The notes under the pieces are model-generated. The model worked only from the letters and a program-made list of their open reading frames with translations, was not told the origin of the DNA and did not search any database. A stretch of DNA of 64,000 bases from Flammeovirgaceae bacterium BBD 1991-12 (lineage in GTDB: Bacteria > Bacteroidota > Bacteroidia > Cytophagales > Cyclobacteriaceae), in the NCBI GenBank assembly GCA_001657315.1, contig LYSV01000049.1, forward strand, positions 1-64,000. Reading direction: 5' to 3'. Positions 46,588-55,933 of this stretch are shown here, in pieces. Positions within the stretch are counted from its first letter, which is position 1; the number at the start of each line of letters is the position of its first letter. The position numbers and the translations under genes are program-made.

Positions 46588-47799
46588 TTACTTTTTCCTG
46601 GGTTTTCTTTTTCTGCCGGTAGGCGGCCTCCCTGATCTTCTTCTTTTTCCGGGCTCGTAGCTGGGACCTTCACCTAGCTCAGCCGGCAGTTTAGCCTTGG
46701 GAACAGGACTTCCCAGCAGTTCTTCTATTTCGAGAAAGTTACGCTGATCCTTCTCATTGACAAAAGTGAAGGCCACGCCGGTAGAAGCGGCCCGGGCCGT
46801 ACGTCCTATGCGGTGAATATAATCCTCACCATCGTTGGGTACATCATAATTCACCACCAGATCGATATCCTCCACATCAATTCCTCTGGACAATATATCC
46901 GTGGCAACGAGAATGTTCAGCTTCCTGTTCTTGAAATCCCGGAGCACATCTTCCCGCTCGGATTGCAGCAGGTCAGAATGGATCTCTTCGCAAACAAAAT
47001 CAAGTCCTTTCAGCTCCCTGTTCAACTGTTTTGCACTGCTCTTTGTGCTACAGAAAATTATAACACTTTGCAGCTTCTTGGCCTGCAGGAGATACTTGGC
47101 CAGCGCTATTTTCTGAGTGTCATACACCACAAAAGCCGCCTGGAATATTCTTTCAGCAGGCTTTGAGACGGCAATTTTTACTTCCAGCGGGTCATTGAGT
47201 ACCTTATCGGCCATCTTACGCATTTTGGGGGGCATAGTGGCAGAAAATAACAGATTCTGCCTTTTCTCTGGCAGGTAGGAGACTATTTTCATGAGATCAT
47301 CGTGAAATCCCATATCCAGCATACGGTCCGCCTCATCCAGTATCAAATGCGTCAGCTGATCCAATTTCACATAACCCATATTCAGGTGGGCGATCAGCCT
47401 CCCCGGCGTACCAATGATCAGATCAACACCGCTGGTAAGCGCGGTTTTCTCTCTGGAAAATGATGAGCCATCACCACCTCCGAAAACAGCTATGGAACTC
47501 ACTCCGGTAAAGTACGATAGTCCCTCCATCTGCTGATCTATCTGCACTGCCAGCTCACGTGTAGGCACGACGATAAGCCCTCTGGTACTACCATTGTGTT
47601 CAGAGCGCATTATCAGGTCTATTACCGGAAGTAAAAATGCGGCAGTCTTCCCCGTTCCGGTCTGGGCGGAGCCTATGATATCTTTTCCTTCTAGTATGGG
47701 AGGTATGGCCTGTGCTTGTATTGGGGTGGCTTCTTCATAGCCTATGGCATGTATCCCTGCGAGCAGCCGCTCGTCAAAACAGAAATCTTCGAACTTCAA
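46588..47799 (-). CDS. DEAD-box RNA helicase, RhlE-like
   Basis: 403 residues. All core motifs: Q motif region YEEATPIQAQAIPPILEGKD, Walker A SAQTGTGKTA, PTRELA, TPGRL, DEAD in LILDEADRMLD, SAT, and in the second domain ILVATDILSRGIDVEDIDLV and YIHRIGRTARA. The last ~30 residues are very basic (KRRRSGRPPTGRKRKPRKK), an RNA-binding tail. ATP-dependent RNA unwinding in ribosome assembly or decay is typical; the RhlE subgroup is the best match. Confidence 0.94.
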   Translation of the reverse strand: MKFEDFCFDERLLAGIHAIGYEEATPIQAQAIPPILEGKDIIGSAQTGTGKTAAFLLPVIDLIMRSEHNGSTRGLIVVPTRELAVQIDQQMEGLSYFTGVSSIAVFGGGDGSSFSREKTALTSGVDLIIGTPGRLIAHLNMGYVKLDQLTHLILDEADRMLDMGFHDDLMKIVSYLPEKRQNLLFSATMPPKMRKMADKVLNDPLEVKIAVSKPAERIFQAAFVVYDTQKIALAKYLLQAKKLQSVIIFCSTKSSAKQLNRELKGLDFVCEEIHSDLLQSEREDVLRDFKNRKLNILVATDILSRGIDVEDIDLVVNYDVPNDGEDYIHRIGRTARAASTGVAFTFVNEKDQRNFLEIEELLGSPVPKAKLPAELGEGPSYEPGKRRRSGRPPTGRKRKPRKK

Positions 47800-47904
47800 C
47801 GTATTCCTCTTCTCTTTTTTTGCTGCAATTTAACCAAAATTAAACAGAACTGAGTGACCATGCCTGACATAGATCACTTAACATTGCAACATATAAACAA
47901 AAAA

Positions 47905-48555
47905 ATGATCAGCCAAATAATTTTTGATTGCGACGGGGTTTTGGTAGATACCGAAATCGTAGCTGCTGAAGTGATGATAGATATGCTCTCAGGTATGGGA
48001 ATAAAGATGGATATAGAGCAATACATTGATGAGTTCACCGGAAAAACATTCTCCGACATCATAAAACATTTTGATATCACCCCGGAAACCGGCAAAAGCA
48101 TCGAATCCATGGCCAGAGATTCGGAGCAGGCCATTTACAATAGCCTGAGGTCTGTTAACGGCATGCCAGAGCTCGTAAAATCGCTGAAACTGCCTGTGGC
48201 TGTAGCCTCCAACAGCAACATATGGCAGGTGGAAAAAGCGATCCGTTTTCTGGAGATAGAGAACATAGTGAATGGACACTACTTTTCTTCAGAAATGGTC
48301 GCTCACCCCAAACCTTTCCCTGATGTTTATCTTCTGGCAGCGGAACGCACCCGCCAGCTTCCTGAAAACTGTCTGGTAGTAGAGGACAGCTACAGTGGAG
48401 TAAAAGCCGCAAAAGACGCCGGCATGAACGTGATCGGCTTCTGTGGAGGTAGCCATATCAGGAATGGACATGCTATGCGGCTGCAGTCTCTTGGTGTGTC
48501 AGCGATCGCATTTAATGCGGAAGAGCTTGACAATGTGATATCCTCTCTACTTTGA
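47905..48555 (+). CDS. HAD-superfamily hydrolase, beta-phosphoglucomutase-like
   Basis: 216 residues from ATG 47905; an in-frame ATG at 47854 adds residues ahead of the conserved start. HAD motif I is IIFDCDGVLVDTE (nucleophile and acid Asp), motif II PVAVASNSNIW, Lys in VAHPKPFPDVY, motif IV CLVVEDSYSGVKAAKDAG. The helical cap (SGMGIKMDIEQYIDEFTGKT) puts it in the beta-phosphoglucomutase/phosphatase branch. Substrate unknown. The last 9 bp overlap the 3' end of the convergent sensor gene. Confidence 0.9.
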   Translation: MISQIIFDCDGVLVDTEIVAAEVMIDMLSGMGIKMDIEQYIDEFTGKTFSDIIKHFDITPETGKSIESMARDSEQAIYNSLRSVNGMPELVKSLKLPVAVASNSNIWQVEKAIRFLEIENIVNGHYFSSEMVAHPKPFPDVYLLAAERTRQLPENCLVVEDSYSGVKAAKDAGMNVIGFCGGSHIRNGHAMRLQSLGVSAIAFNAEELDNVISSLL

Positions 48556-50508
48556 TTTTGCTTCTACATCACCTTCTACCACATCATGATACTTGGTGAT
48601 ATCAAAGGCAAATTTCATGACCTTATTAATACTACCATCCCGTCCCCGGATTATCGTATAGTTACCAGCCAGGTATTTGATCTCTCCTGATTTGGTTATT
48701 CTTTTGAACTCTCCCTTTCTGGCCATACCGGCACCAAGATCTTTCCAAAGCTGCTTGTAGTCATCTGAAGCCCGGTCTTCCCGGGGCACAAAAATTCTGT
48801 GATGCTCCCCAACTATCTCGTCCTTGGTATATCCCATCAGGTCAAGGAAATTGATGTTGGCATTAAGAATAGTGCCGTCAGCGTCAAACTCAATAACGGC
48901 TACTGCATCATTGATGGCATCCATCGTGTTCTCAGCTTCTGACTGGCCTCGTTGCATTTCTTCCTGGGTAGCCTGCAGCTCTTCCATGTTCTGTCTCATC
49001 TCCTCTTCCTGTGACCGCATTTGTTCCGTCATTTGCTGTGATTCCTGAAGAAGCTTCTGAGTTTTTGCGTTGATCTTCACAGATGATACGGTAGAGGCTA
49101 TACTTTCTGCTATTTTCTCTACAAACTCTATTTCATAATCCTCAAACTCCTTAAAGGATGCAATCTCCACCACGCCGTAAATCTCCTCATTCACTTTAAG
49201 GGGCACGATGAGAATGCTCTTTGGATTAGCATCCCCAAGACCCGATGTTATTTTTATGTAATCATTTGGAACATCTGTGATATATACCTTGTCCTTCTCC
49301 TGCCATACCTGACCGGCAATACCTTCTCCCCTATGGATCTTCTGATCGACATATTTCTTTTTATCCCATGCATAGCATGCCAGTAGTGTCATGTAAGGGT
49401 CATCCTGGTCCGTATCTTCAATAATATAAAGTCCTCCCTGATTGGCCTCAAGATACTTCACCAGGTTACGGATGATATCATCGCTCAGCTTTTCCAGGTT
49501 ATCATTATTGCTCCTGAGAATGTCCCCAAACTTCGCCAGCCCTTCGGTGGACCAGTTTCGTTTTTTGTCTTCCTCAGCAACGCTGGCCAGGTTATTTCTC
49601 ATTTCAATGAGTGCATTACCCAGTACATCCTCTTCACTCAAAGGCTGGAACTCGGAATCATAACTTCCCTTTCCGATATTTTCAGCGAAGATGGTAGTAG
49701 ATCTCAATCCCTGGATCAGGCTTTCCATGGCCTGGGCCATCTCACCGATCTCATCCTTATTGAATCTTTTACTCTGATCATCCACAAGCTCTCCCTTACC
49801 CAGCTTCACCACCACATTTTTGATGTAGTTAATGGGTCTGGTCATGGATCTGGCCATGAAGTAGGCGAACAATAGTCCAATGACCACTGTAATGAGCCCC
49901 AATATAATGGTAATGTTCCTCAGCCTGCCTGTCGAGGCGGTAAGTTCATTATCAGATTGCTCGGTAACATTTTCCTGGGTCTGGGCCACGTCATTCAGGC
50001 GGTTGATGATCGTGTTGGTCATGGGGATCACCTGACTTTCAATGGCATCTTCGGCGAGCAATTTGGTCAGCGGGTCCTCATAGTTCTCAAAGGTGACCAA
50101 CTGATCCATAATGTCCTGTTCCACAGCCAGCAGTTTTTCAAATTCTGCAAATACCGAATCCAGTTCCTGCTTTTGACTGTCCAGTTCCCATGATTCCCTC
50201 AATTGGGTAAGATTATCCTTCAGCTGAGGATACTCGAAGTTATGAAGGTCTTTCAATGCTTCCTTGTCATCGGTATTGCTTTGTACATACACCCAGTTAA
50301 TGACCAGCATTTTCGACCGGGTGACCAGTAGGATAAAGTCATTGATGATCTCCTGAGAAGGTCGTATAATCTCTCCCGACTTGTTAACGACGTCATCTAT
50401 TTTATTGCCGTTGTAAAAAATGGTAGCAGCGTTCACCACGAATAAAATGATGAGTACCAGAAATCCTCCAAATATCTTGTTACCAATAGAAAACCTTATC
50501 TTGCGCAT
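48547..50508 (-). CDS. Membrane sensor: periplasmic helical domain, HAMP, GAF, PAS, no output domain
   Basis: 653 residues. TM1 ~11-31 (IFGGFLVLIILFVVNAATIF), a helical periplasmic domain ~33-200, TM2 ~197-217 (IIGL-type stretch ending AYFMARSMTRP), HAMP ~218-270, GAF ~320-465 (GEGIAGQVWQEKDKVYITDV), a coiled coil rich in Gln and Glu (~470-520), and a PAS/PAC at ~525-640 (FDADGTILNANINFLDLMGY, KGEFKRITKSGEIKYLAGNY). No kinase, cyclase, EAL or methyl-accepting domain follows; it ends a few residues after PAC. It must signal through another protein. It is 23 bp downstream of the YfiR-like gene on the same strand, so the two probably act together. Confidence 0.85.
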   Translation of the reverse strand: MRKIRFSIGNKIFGGFLVLIILFVVNAATIFYNGNKIDDVVNKSGEIIRPSQEIINDFILLVTRSKMLVINWVYVQSNTDDKEALKDLHNFEYPQLKDNLTQLRESWELDSQKQELDSVFAEFEKLLAVEQDIMDQLVTFENYEDPLTKLLAEDAIESQVIPMTNTIINRLNDVAQTQENVTEQSDNELTASTGRLRNITIILGLITVVIGLLFAYFMARSMTRPINYIKNVVVKLGKGELVDDQSKRFNKDEIGEMAQAMESLIQGLRSTTIFAENIGKGSYDSEFQPLSEEDVLGNALIEMRNNLASVAEEDKKRNWSTEGLAKFGDILRSNNDNLEKLSDDIIRNLVKYLEANQGGLYIIEDTDQDDPYMTLLACYAWDKKKYVDQKIHRGEGIAGQVWQEKDKVYITDVPNDYIKITSGLGDANPKSILIVPLKVNEEIYGVVEIASFKEFEDYEIEFVEKIAESIASTVSSVKINAKTQKLLQESQQMTEQMRSQEEEMRQNMEELQATQEEMQRGQSEAENTMDAINDAVAVIEFDADGTILNANINFLDLMGYTKDEIVGEHHRIFVPREDRASDDYKQLWKDLGAGMARKGEFKRITKSGEIKYLAGNYTIIRGRDGSINKVMKFAFDITKYHDVVEGDVEAKSK

Positions 50509-50531
50509 GTTCTGCTGTTATGATTTATTAT

Positions 50532-51029
50532 TTATATAATTATTGCCAACCTGGTAAGCTCTGAAGAGACCTTTAAATTCTCCCGTTCCATCGCAGCCCT
50601 GTTTAATTCAAAGGCTAGTTTCCCTTCTCTTTCCACAAAATTTATATTACTACCTTCTTTTCCTTTTCCTTCACCTTCACTGATGATCAGAATATTTGAA
50701 CCGCCAATCCGGCTGATCACCTCAGTGACCTGATCAGACATTTCATCAGATATAAACAGCATGTTCAGTCCTGAGGAACCGCTCAGGTCTGTAACCTCCC
50801 TGATCACAATTGGTTTATCTCCGGCTTTTTTTACTGAGGCCATCTTTTCCAAATGCTCCGTAACCGGTGACTCGCCATACACACCTATGACAAATTCCGT
50901 CCCTTTCTGCTCAGGCCACTGAACATATTTGATAAAACTGTACATGTAAACGGAATGAAGTTGATAGTTCTGACTCCTGCAAGGCACCAACCAAACACAC
51001 ATAAACAGGACTAAAAATAGCTTCCTCAT
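50532..51029 (-). CDS. YfiR-family (DUF4154) periplasmic protein
   Basis: 165 residues from ATG 51029; the open frame to 51080 adds residues ahead of the signal peptide (KLFLVLFMCVWLVPCRSQ). YfiR/DUF4154 pattern: SVYMYSFIKYVQWPEQKGTE, FVIGVYGESPVTEHLEKM, GLNMLFISDEMSDQVTEVIS, NINFVEREGKLAFELNRAAM, KVSSELTRLA. In Pseudomonas YfiR restrains the membrane diguanylate cyclase YfiN. Here its likely partner is the membrane sensor encoded 23 bp downstream, which has no cyclase domain, so a different output is implied. Confidence 0.87.
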   Translation of the reverse strand: MRKLFLVLFMCVWLVPCRSQNYQLHSVYMYSFIKYVQWPEQKGTEFVIGVYGESPVTEHLEKMASVKKAGDKPIVIREVTDLSGSSGLNMLFISDEMSDQVTEVISRIGGSNILIISEGEGKGKEGSNINFVEREGKLAFELNRAAMERENLKVSSELTRLAIII

Positions 51030-51239
51030 ACATCCAAATTTAATGAAATTAACATTTCCCGGGTGCGGAAAGCATTTCATTCGAATCCAATTTCAAAAAA
51101 TAACCCCAAAATAGCAATTTATCCGTCAATATCACTCTTTTGATAAAAGAACTCCATCAAAATTGTCTGACATTCGACATTCTTCCGGCAATGATAACCT
51201 TAACATAAACCTTATTCTGTAAAATCAGTTTAAATCATT

Positions 51240-51758
51240 ATGGACAAAAGCATATATATGATAAATGCACGATTAAAATGCGGGCTTATCTTAGCGTTGA
51301 GTCTGATAATATTTTCATGTAGTAAAAGCCAGGAACCAAAAAAAACCATAGTAAAGGACATGAGCGATAAAATTGTCAAGTCGGAAAGTGACTGGAAAAA
51401 AGAGCTGAGTACTGAAGAATATCATATTTTAAGGGAAAAAGGCACGGAGAGGGCTTTTACAGGGGAGTTCTGGAACAACCACGATGAAGGCACCTACTAC
51501 TGTGCGGGCTGTCATCAGAAATTGTTCAGTTCTGCCACAAAATTTGAGTCAGGCAGCGGATGGCCCAGCTTTTATGAGCCTATTGATGAGGAAAACGTAG
51601 AGGTGGAAAAGGATACCAGCTTCGGCATGGTAAGGGAAGAAGTACTTTGCTCAAAATGTGGGGGGCATTTGGGTCATGTTTTTCCTGACGGTCCGGAACC
51701 TACCGGCCTGAGATATTGCATCAACTCCGTGGCGTTGGATTTTGAGAAGGAACAATAG
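51240..51758 (+). CDS. msrB: Peptide-methionine (R)-S-oxide reductase, lipoprotein form
   Basis: 172 residues from ATG 51240 (51258 also possible). Lipoprotein signal [12 protein letters not shown] puts it outside the cytosol. MsrB fold: [20 protein letters not shown] and [14 protein letters not shown] give the two CxxC zinc pairs, [13 protein letters not shown] the substrate loop, and RYCINS holds catalytic Cys160. It repairs R-methionine sulfoxide in envelope proteins. The resolving Cys of some MsrBs is not obvious. It stands alone; downstream is a nested inverted repeat. Confidence 0.94.
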   Translation: MDKSIYMINARLKCGLILALSLIIFSCSKSQEPKKTIVKDMSDKIVKSESDWKKELSTEEYHILREKGTERAFTGEFWNNHDEGTYYCAGCHQKLFSSATKFESGSGWPSFYEPIDEENVEVEKDTSFGMVREEVLCSKCGGHLGHVFPDGPEPTGLRYCINSVALDFEKEQ

Positions 51759-51761
51759 CTA

Positions 51762-51829
51762 AAAGTTCTATGTTCAGGGTTCAAAGTTTTATGTTGCGGC
51801 TAAACTTTGAGCGCTGAACTTTCAACATT
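51762..51829. repeat. Nested intergenic inverted repeats after msrB
   Basis: Three complementary pairs: AAAGTTC / GAACTTT (51762-51768, 51816-51822), TCAAAGTTT / AAACTTTGA (51781-51789, 51802-51810) and ATGTTG / CAACAT (51791-51796, 51824-51829). It shares AAGTTCTATGTT and AACTTTGA words with the element at 24896-24953. Possible dispersed hairpin family or terminator. Confidence 0.55.
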
Positions 51830-51873
51830 GCATTTTCTTACCTTAATTTGGCGGCGAAATTGGTCGTCCGATT

Positions 51874-53073
51874 ATGGTGAAATACGATATTGTTGTCATT
51901 GGGGCCGGAATAGTGGGGCTGGCCACTGCCCTGAAAATAAAGGAAAAGGCGCCCTCGCTCAGGCTGCTGGTGCTGGACAAGGAAGGGGAAATAGCTGCAC
52001 ACCAGACCGGCCACAACAGCGGTGTGATCCATTCAGGACTTTACTATAAACCCGGCAGCCTAAAAGCCATTAACTGCATCAGAGGATATGGTATGCTGGT
52101 GGAATTCAGCAGGGAGCATGGGATACCCTTTGAGCTTTGCGGCAAGGTGGTCGTAGCTACATCAGAAGCTGAAAGACCACTTTTACACAATTTACTAAAA
52201 AGAGGCACTGAAAATGGCCTGAAAAACCTTAAGCTCATAGGTAGAGAAGAATTAAGGGAACACGAACCTCATGTCAGCGGCCTGGAAGCCATTTTCGTAC
52301 CGCAAACCGGGATCATCGACTATACTGAGGTAGCCCGTAAATATGCAGAGATCATTGAGTCTGCGGAAGGAGAAATAGCCCTGAATGAAAAGGTGCTGGA
52401 TATAAAACCCAACACCACAGGCAGCACGGTAGTGACTGCCAAAAGATCCTGTGAGACAAAACTTGTGATCAATTGCTCCGGCTTGTATTCTGATAAGATC
52501 GCCCGGTTGACGGAGCAGAAAATGGATGTGAAGATCATTCCATTCAGAGGCGAATATTATGAGCTTGTACCTGAAAAGCAGCATCTTGTTAAAAACCTGA
52601 TCTATCCGGTGCCGGATCCTAATTTCCCGTTTTTGGGTGTCCACTTCACCAGAATGATAAAGGGGGGTGTAGAAGCAGGTCCCAATGCCGTACTGGCCTT
52701 CAGACGCGAAGGTTACCGTAAAAGCGATGTACACCTCCCGGAGCTGGCCGAATCCCTCGCATGGCCGGGATTTCGTAAGGTGGCCTACAGGTACTGGCAA
52801 ACAGGCCTGGGTGAAATGTACCGGTCTTTTTCAAAATCCGCCTTTACCAGGGCCTTGCAAAGACTTATGCCTGACCTGAAGGAAGATGACCTGAAAGCAG
52901 GCGGATCAGGAGTACGTGCACAGGCCTGTGACCGCACAGGAGGGCTCATCGACGATTTTCTGATCCTGGAAAATGCTTCTGTTATCAATGTTTGCAATGC
53001 ACCATCTCCAGCCGCTACTTCATCCCTGTCGATAGGTGATACAGTCGCAGAGCTGACGCTGAAGAGGTTTTAA
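51874..53073 (+). CDS. lhgO: L-2-hydroxyglutarate oxidase family FAD protein
   Basis: 399 residues. FAD-binding VIGAGIVGLATALKIKEK at the N-terminus, then HQTGHNSGVIHSGLYYKPGS, the strongest LhgO signature, CGKVVVATSEAE, PFRGEYYELVPEKQHLVKNL, and GVRAQACDRTGGLIDDFLIL near the end. Length matches the family (~400). It oxidises L-2-hydroxyglutarate to 2-oxoglutarate, a metabolite-repair role, passing electrons to oxygen or the quinone pool. Stand-alone gene behind the inverted repeats. Confidence 0.93.
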   Translation: MVKYDIVVIGAGIVGLATALKIKEKAPSLRLLVLDKEGEIAAHQTGHNSGVIHSGLYYKPGSLKAINCIRGYGMLVEFSREHGIPFELCGKVVVATSEAERPLLHNLLKRGTENGLKNLKLIGREELREHEPHVSGLEAIFVPQTGIIDYTEVARKYAEIIESAEGEIALNEKVLDIKPNTTGSTVVTAKRSCETKLVINCSGLYSDKIARLTEQKMDVKIIPFRGEYYELVPEKQHLVKNLIYPVPDPNFPFLGVHFTRMIKGGVEAGPNAVLAFRREGYRKSDVHLPELAESLAWPGFRKVAYRYWQTGLGEMYRSFSKSAFTRALQRLMPDLKEDDLKAGGSGVRAQACDRTGGLIDDFLILENASVINVCNAPSPAATSSLSIGDTVAELTLKRF

Positions 53074-53165
53074 AGAAACCAGAATAGAACCATCAGCAAT
53101 ACAATGATGAACAGCAACAGCCTTATCCTTAGCTTTTTCAGTGCCTGATTATTTTTAGCCTCCAT
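53070..53165 (-). CDS. Possible 31-residue membrane peptide
   Basis: ATG 53165 to TAA 53070-53072. The peptide has a charged N-terminus (MEAKNNQALKKLRIRL) and a single hydrophobic helix (LLLFIIVLLMVLFWFL), with positive charges before the helix as for an inserted membrane protein. It is on the same strand as the PAS kinase gene, starting 84 bp after that gene's stop, and its stop overlaps the lhgO stop. Too short to recognise; could be chance. Confidence 0.35.
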   Translation of the reverse strand: MEAKNNQALKKLRIRLLLFIIVLLMVLFWFL

Positions 53166-53249
53166 TTTTCACACAGTTTACAGGGTCATTGGGGATAGGC
53201 TGACAAATGCAACAATGCCTTGTGATGAGGCAGGTGTGTTTTAACGGAC

Positions 53250-55622
53250 TTACGCTTCCAACGGAATGATTATCTTAAAGGTGGTACCCTTGTTTATCCT
53301 GCTTTGAAATGAAATATTTCCGCTCAGCTTTTCCACTGCACTTTTAACAATATACAGGCCAAGGCCGGAGCCAGATACTTCATCATTGGCCCGGAAAAAC
53401 ATGTCATAGATCTGATCATGGAACTGCGGATCAATACCTACGCCATTGTCAGATACCTCAAGTAAAATACGATTATTGTTCATCCTTTTCACATCAATAT
53501 TCACATAGGACGGAATATTGGACCGTGAATACTTAATGGCATTCTCGAGCAGGTTCTGCAGGATAGTATTCCAAAGGCTTTGGTCTGAATTCACAGGTTT
53601 ATCGATATCAATACATTTAATGATGTCAATATCGTCGGCATTGGGCATATACTTCAATGCCTCAATACAGTCATCAGTGATGGATAAGAAATCGACGGGC
53701 TCTTTTTTCAGGCTTTGTTCCTTTATCCTCGTCAGGTCGATCAGACTAAGTACTATATTATTGAGCCTTAGGATCTGCTGGTTATAAAGCTCGATGTAGT
53801 TGAGCGCATGCTGATCTTCCAGCTCCATGGAAGCCAGATTGTAAAGCCCCATCAATGAAGCTATGGGTCCGCGAAGATCATGTGAAACCTTGTATACAAA
53901 GTTGTCAAGCTCCCGGTTTTTCCTTATCAAGGATTTTTCAACTTTCTTAAGATGAGTGATATCCCGGTAAATGATGGAGACAAACTCAAGCTGTCCTGCT
54001 TCATCCTTATGCGGAATGATCACCTGAGATACCGGGAGCCGAGTCTTATCCGGTCGCACCAGCGTATTTTCCCCGGACCAGATGCCATGCTTTAACGCCT
54101 GACGTAGTCCTGCACTGCTGATCCTTGAGGCGGACAGAAAGCTGGAAGGCACCTCAGTAAGTTTAGCGTCATCACTCAGACCGAAAAATCGTAAAGCGGT
54201 CGTGTTGAGATATATCAGTTTTTCATTTTTATCGAGTATCACCACCAGATCAGAGGTGGACTCAATGATCTTGGACAGTCTGTTTTTTTCATTCTCAGAC
54301 CTTTTTAGCTCCCCAAGATCCTGAACGGTACCATAATACTTGAACGGATGCCCCTTTTCGTCAAGATATGCTTTAAAGGTGAACCGAAGCTTTGTATTTC
54401 GGTTGGGCGAAACCAGAAAATGACCTACCTCTGTTTCCGTGCTGAGATTGCCGGTGAGCTTTTCAATCTGTTTGAACTGACTTCTTACCTTACTGTTCAT
54501 CAGTTTCTTCAACTCATTGATATGGATATGGCCATTGAAGGAGGCGGAGGATCCGGTAATTCTTTGTACTATGGATGGTGCAATGCTCAGGTATCCGCTG
54601 GCAAGGTCAAACTCCCAGAAAAGCATACCTGTTTCTTCGGACATCGATCCGAACCTGGAAAAGGTGACACCACCCTCTGCCAGTGACCCCTGATACCTTG
54701 CCAGTTCAATATTCTTTCTGCGCATTTCGGTGAGGTCCTGAAAGACTCCATTGCAGGCAGTCAGTTGTCCTTCAGCATCTCTCTGACACATGGCCAGCGA
54801 CAGCAGGCTCATTACCTCTCCCCTGTCATTTTTGATCCTGTATTCAAACGTATGTCTCTCCGAGGTACTGCTCTTCACCTCTTCGCAGAAGTTCAAAAAG
54901 ATCGTTTTGTCCTCAAGAATAACGAACCGGTCAAAATACTCCTCCTGTGTTAGTTTTAATCCCTTATCATCCTCAGCATTGATCCCGAGAAGCTCACAGG
55001 TCTCAGGCGGGAAGTAGAGAACGTTGGAGATATGGTCAAACCTCCAAAGACCTAATTTACCTATGTCCAGGATCTCCTGCAGGCTACGTTGCGTCACCCG
55101 AAAAAGAGATTCTATACTGCCGAACCGTATTAGTTCACTTCTGAGGTGACTATTCTTTAAAATCAGGTTTTTAATGGTCTGATTCGTAAATGACTCTATA
55201 TTATGACCTGCCAGTTCCAGAGCAGGATCTACCAGGCCATCGTCCATTTCCACTAACCCCCATACAGTAAAGTAGATAGGTTCCTCATTGAATATGGCAA
55301 AGGGTGTAACCCGCAGGTGAAAACATTTGATGCGATTGCTGGCTGTTTTACAGAAGGCGTAGATCCTGTTGTGTCCTTCCTTACGGGCGAGAGCGAGCAT
55401 GGAAGACAGATCGCCATTCTCAGAAGGGTATTCACTGTAAGCGCGGATGATCATATCGGTTAGCAGTTTTCCGCGCAGAAATTCCCCCTCATTCAACTCC
55501 AGCAGATCGGCAGCAGACTTGTTGTGATCCAGTATGACTCTGTCATTGATTACAAGTACAGGTCTTTTGGTTTCATTGAAGGCTTTGTTGTAATCAATAT
55601 GGTTCGAAAAAAAAGTTGCCAT
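53250..55622 (-). CDS. Cytosolic multi-PAS sensor histidine kinase
   Basis: 790 residues, no membrane helix. PAS-like units at ~15-125, ~195-300 (FEYRIKNDRGEVMSLLSLAM), ~325-430 and ~435-550 (ESTSDLVVILDKNEKLIYLN, then EFVSIIYRDITHLKK). The HisKA domain has phospho-acceptor His581 in VSHDLRGPIASLMGLYNLAS. The ATPase domain has NLLENAIKYSRS (N box), DNGVGIDP (G1) and SGSGLGLYIVKSAVEKLSG (G2). No receiver domain in the protein and no adjacent response-regulator gene, so its partner lies elsewhere. A terminator-like hairpin ends 15 bp before its start codon. Confidence 0.92.
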   Translation of the reverse strand: MATFFSNHIDYNKAFNETKRPVLVINDRVILDHNKSAADLLELNEGEFLRGKLLTDMIIRAYSEYPSENGDLSSMLALARKEGHNRIYAFCKTASNRIKCFHLRVTPFAIFNEEPIYFTVWGLVEMDDGLVDPALELAGHNIESFTNQTIKNLILKNSHLRSELIRFGSIESLFRVTQRSLQEILDIGKLGLWRFDHISNVLYFPPETCELLGINAEDDKGLKLTQEEYFDRFVILEDKTIFLNFCEEVKSSTSERHTFEYRIKNDRGEVMSLLSLAMCQRDAEGQLTACNGVFQDLTEMRRKNIELARYQGSLAEGGVTFSRFGSMSEETGMLFWEFDLASGYLSIAPSIVQRITGSSASFNGHIHINELKKLMNSKVRSQFKQIEKLTGNLSTETEVGHFLVSPNRNTKLRFTFKAYLDEKGHPFKYYGTVQDLGELKRSENEKNRLSKIIESTSDLVVILDKNEKLIYLNTTALRFFGLSDDAKLTEVPSSFLSASRISSAGLRQALKHGIWSGENTLVRPDKTRLPVSQVIIPHKDEAGQLEFVSIIYRDITHLKKVEKSLIRKNRELDNFVYKVSHDLRGPIASLMGLYNLASMELEDQHALNYIELYNQQILRLNNIVLSLIDLTRIKEQSLKKEPVDFLSITDDCIEALKYMPNADDIDIIKCIDIDKPVNSDQSLWNTILQNLLENAIKYSRSNIPSYVNIDVKRMNNNRILLEVSDNGVGIDPQFHDQIYDMFFRANDEVSGSGLGLYIVKSAVEKLSGNISFQSRINKGTTFKIIIPLEA

Positions 55623-55632
55623 TCACAAGCTT

Positions 55633-55663
55633 AAAAAGTAAGGCGACCTCTCAGCCGCCTTAC
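55633..55663 (-). terminator. Terminator-like hairpin 10 bp upstream of the PAS kinase start
   Basis: Read on the minus strand, GTAAGGCG / CGCCTTAC (8-bp arms, 55638-55663, 10-nt loop) is followed directly by TTTTT (55633-55637), a Rho-independent terminator layout. The kinase start codon at 55622 is only 10 bp further. It may end the hybrid regulator transcript (stop at 55934), or act as an attenuator or translation control for the kinase. The remaining 270 bp up to 55933 show no gene. Confidence 0.65.
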
Positions 55664-55933
55664 AATCATCAACCTTTGATTGCACAAAAGTCAACCTAAA
55701 CCTGAAATCAAATTTAGCCGGCTATTTCGTGGGGAAATAGGAATTATGTACCAAAGAGTGGTAAATTGGTAACCCGTACAGCTCCAAAACCCTCTACAAT
55801 TGGTCTACATTAGCTCTTATTTGGAGACAACATGAAAAAAATACCGTAAATCGGGGGATATGCTCCGAGCAGCAGTAAATTGCAACCTTTTAGTGGTCAT
55901 TCCCATGCAGAACAGCAGTTGAGTTAATATTCT

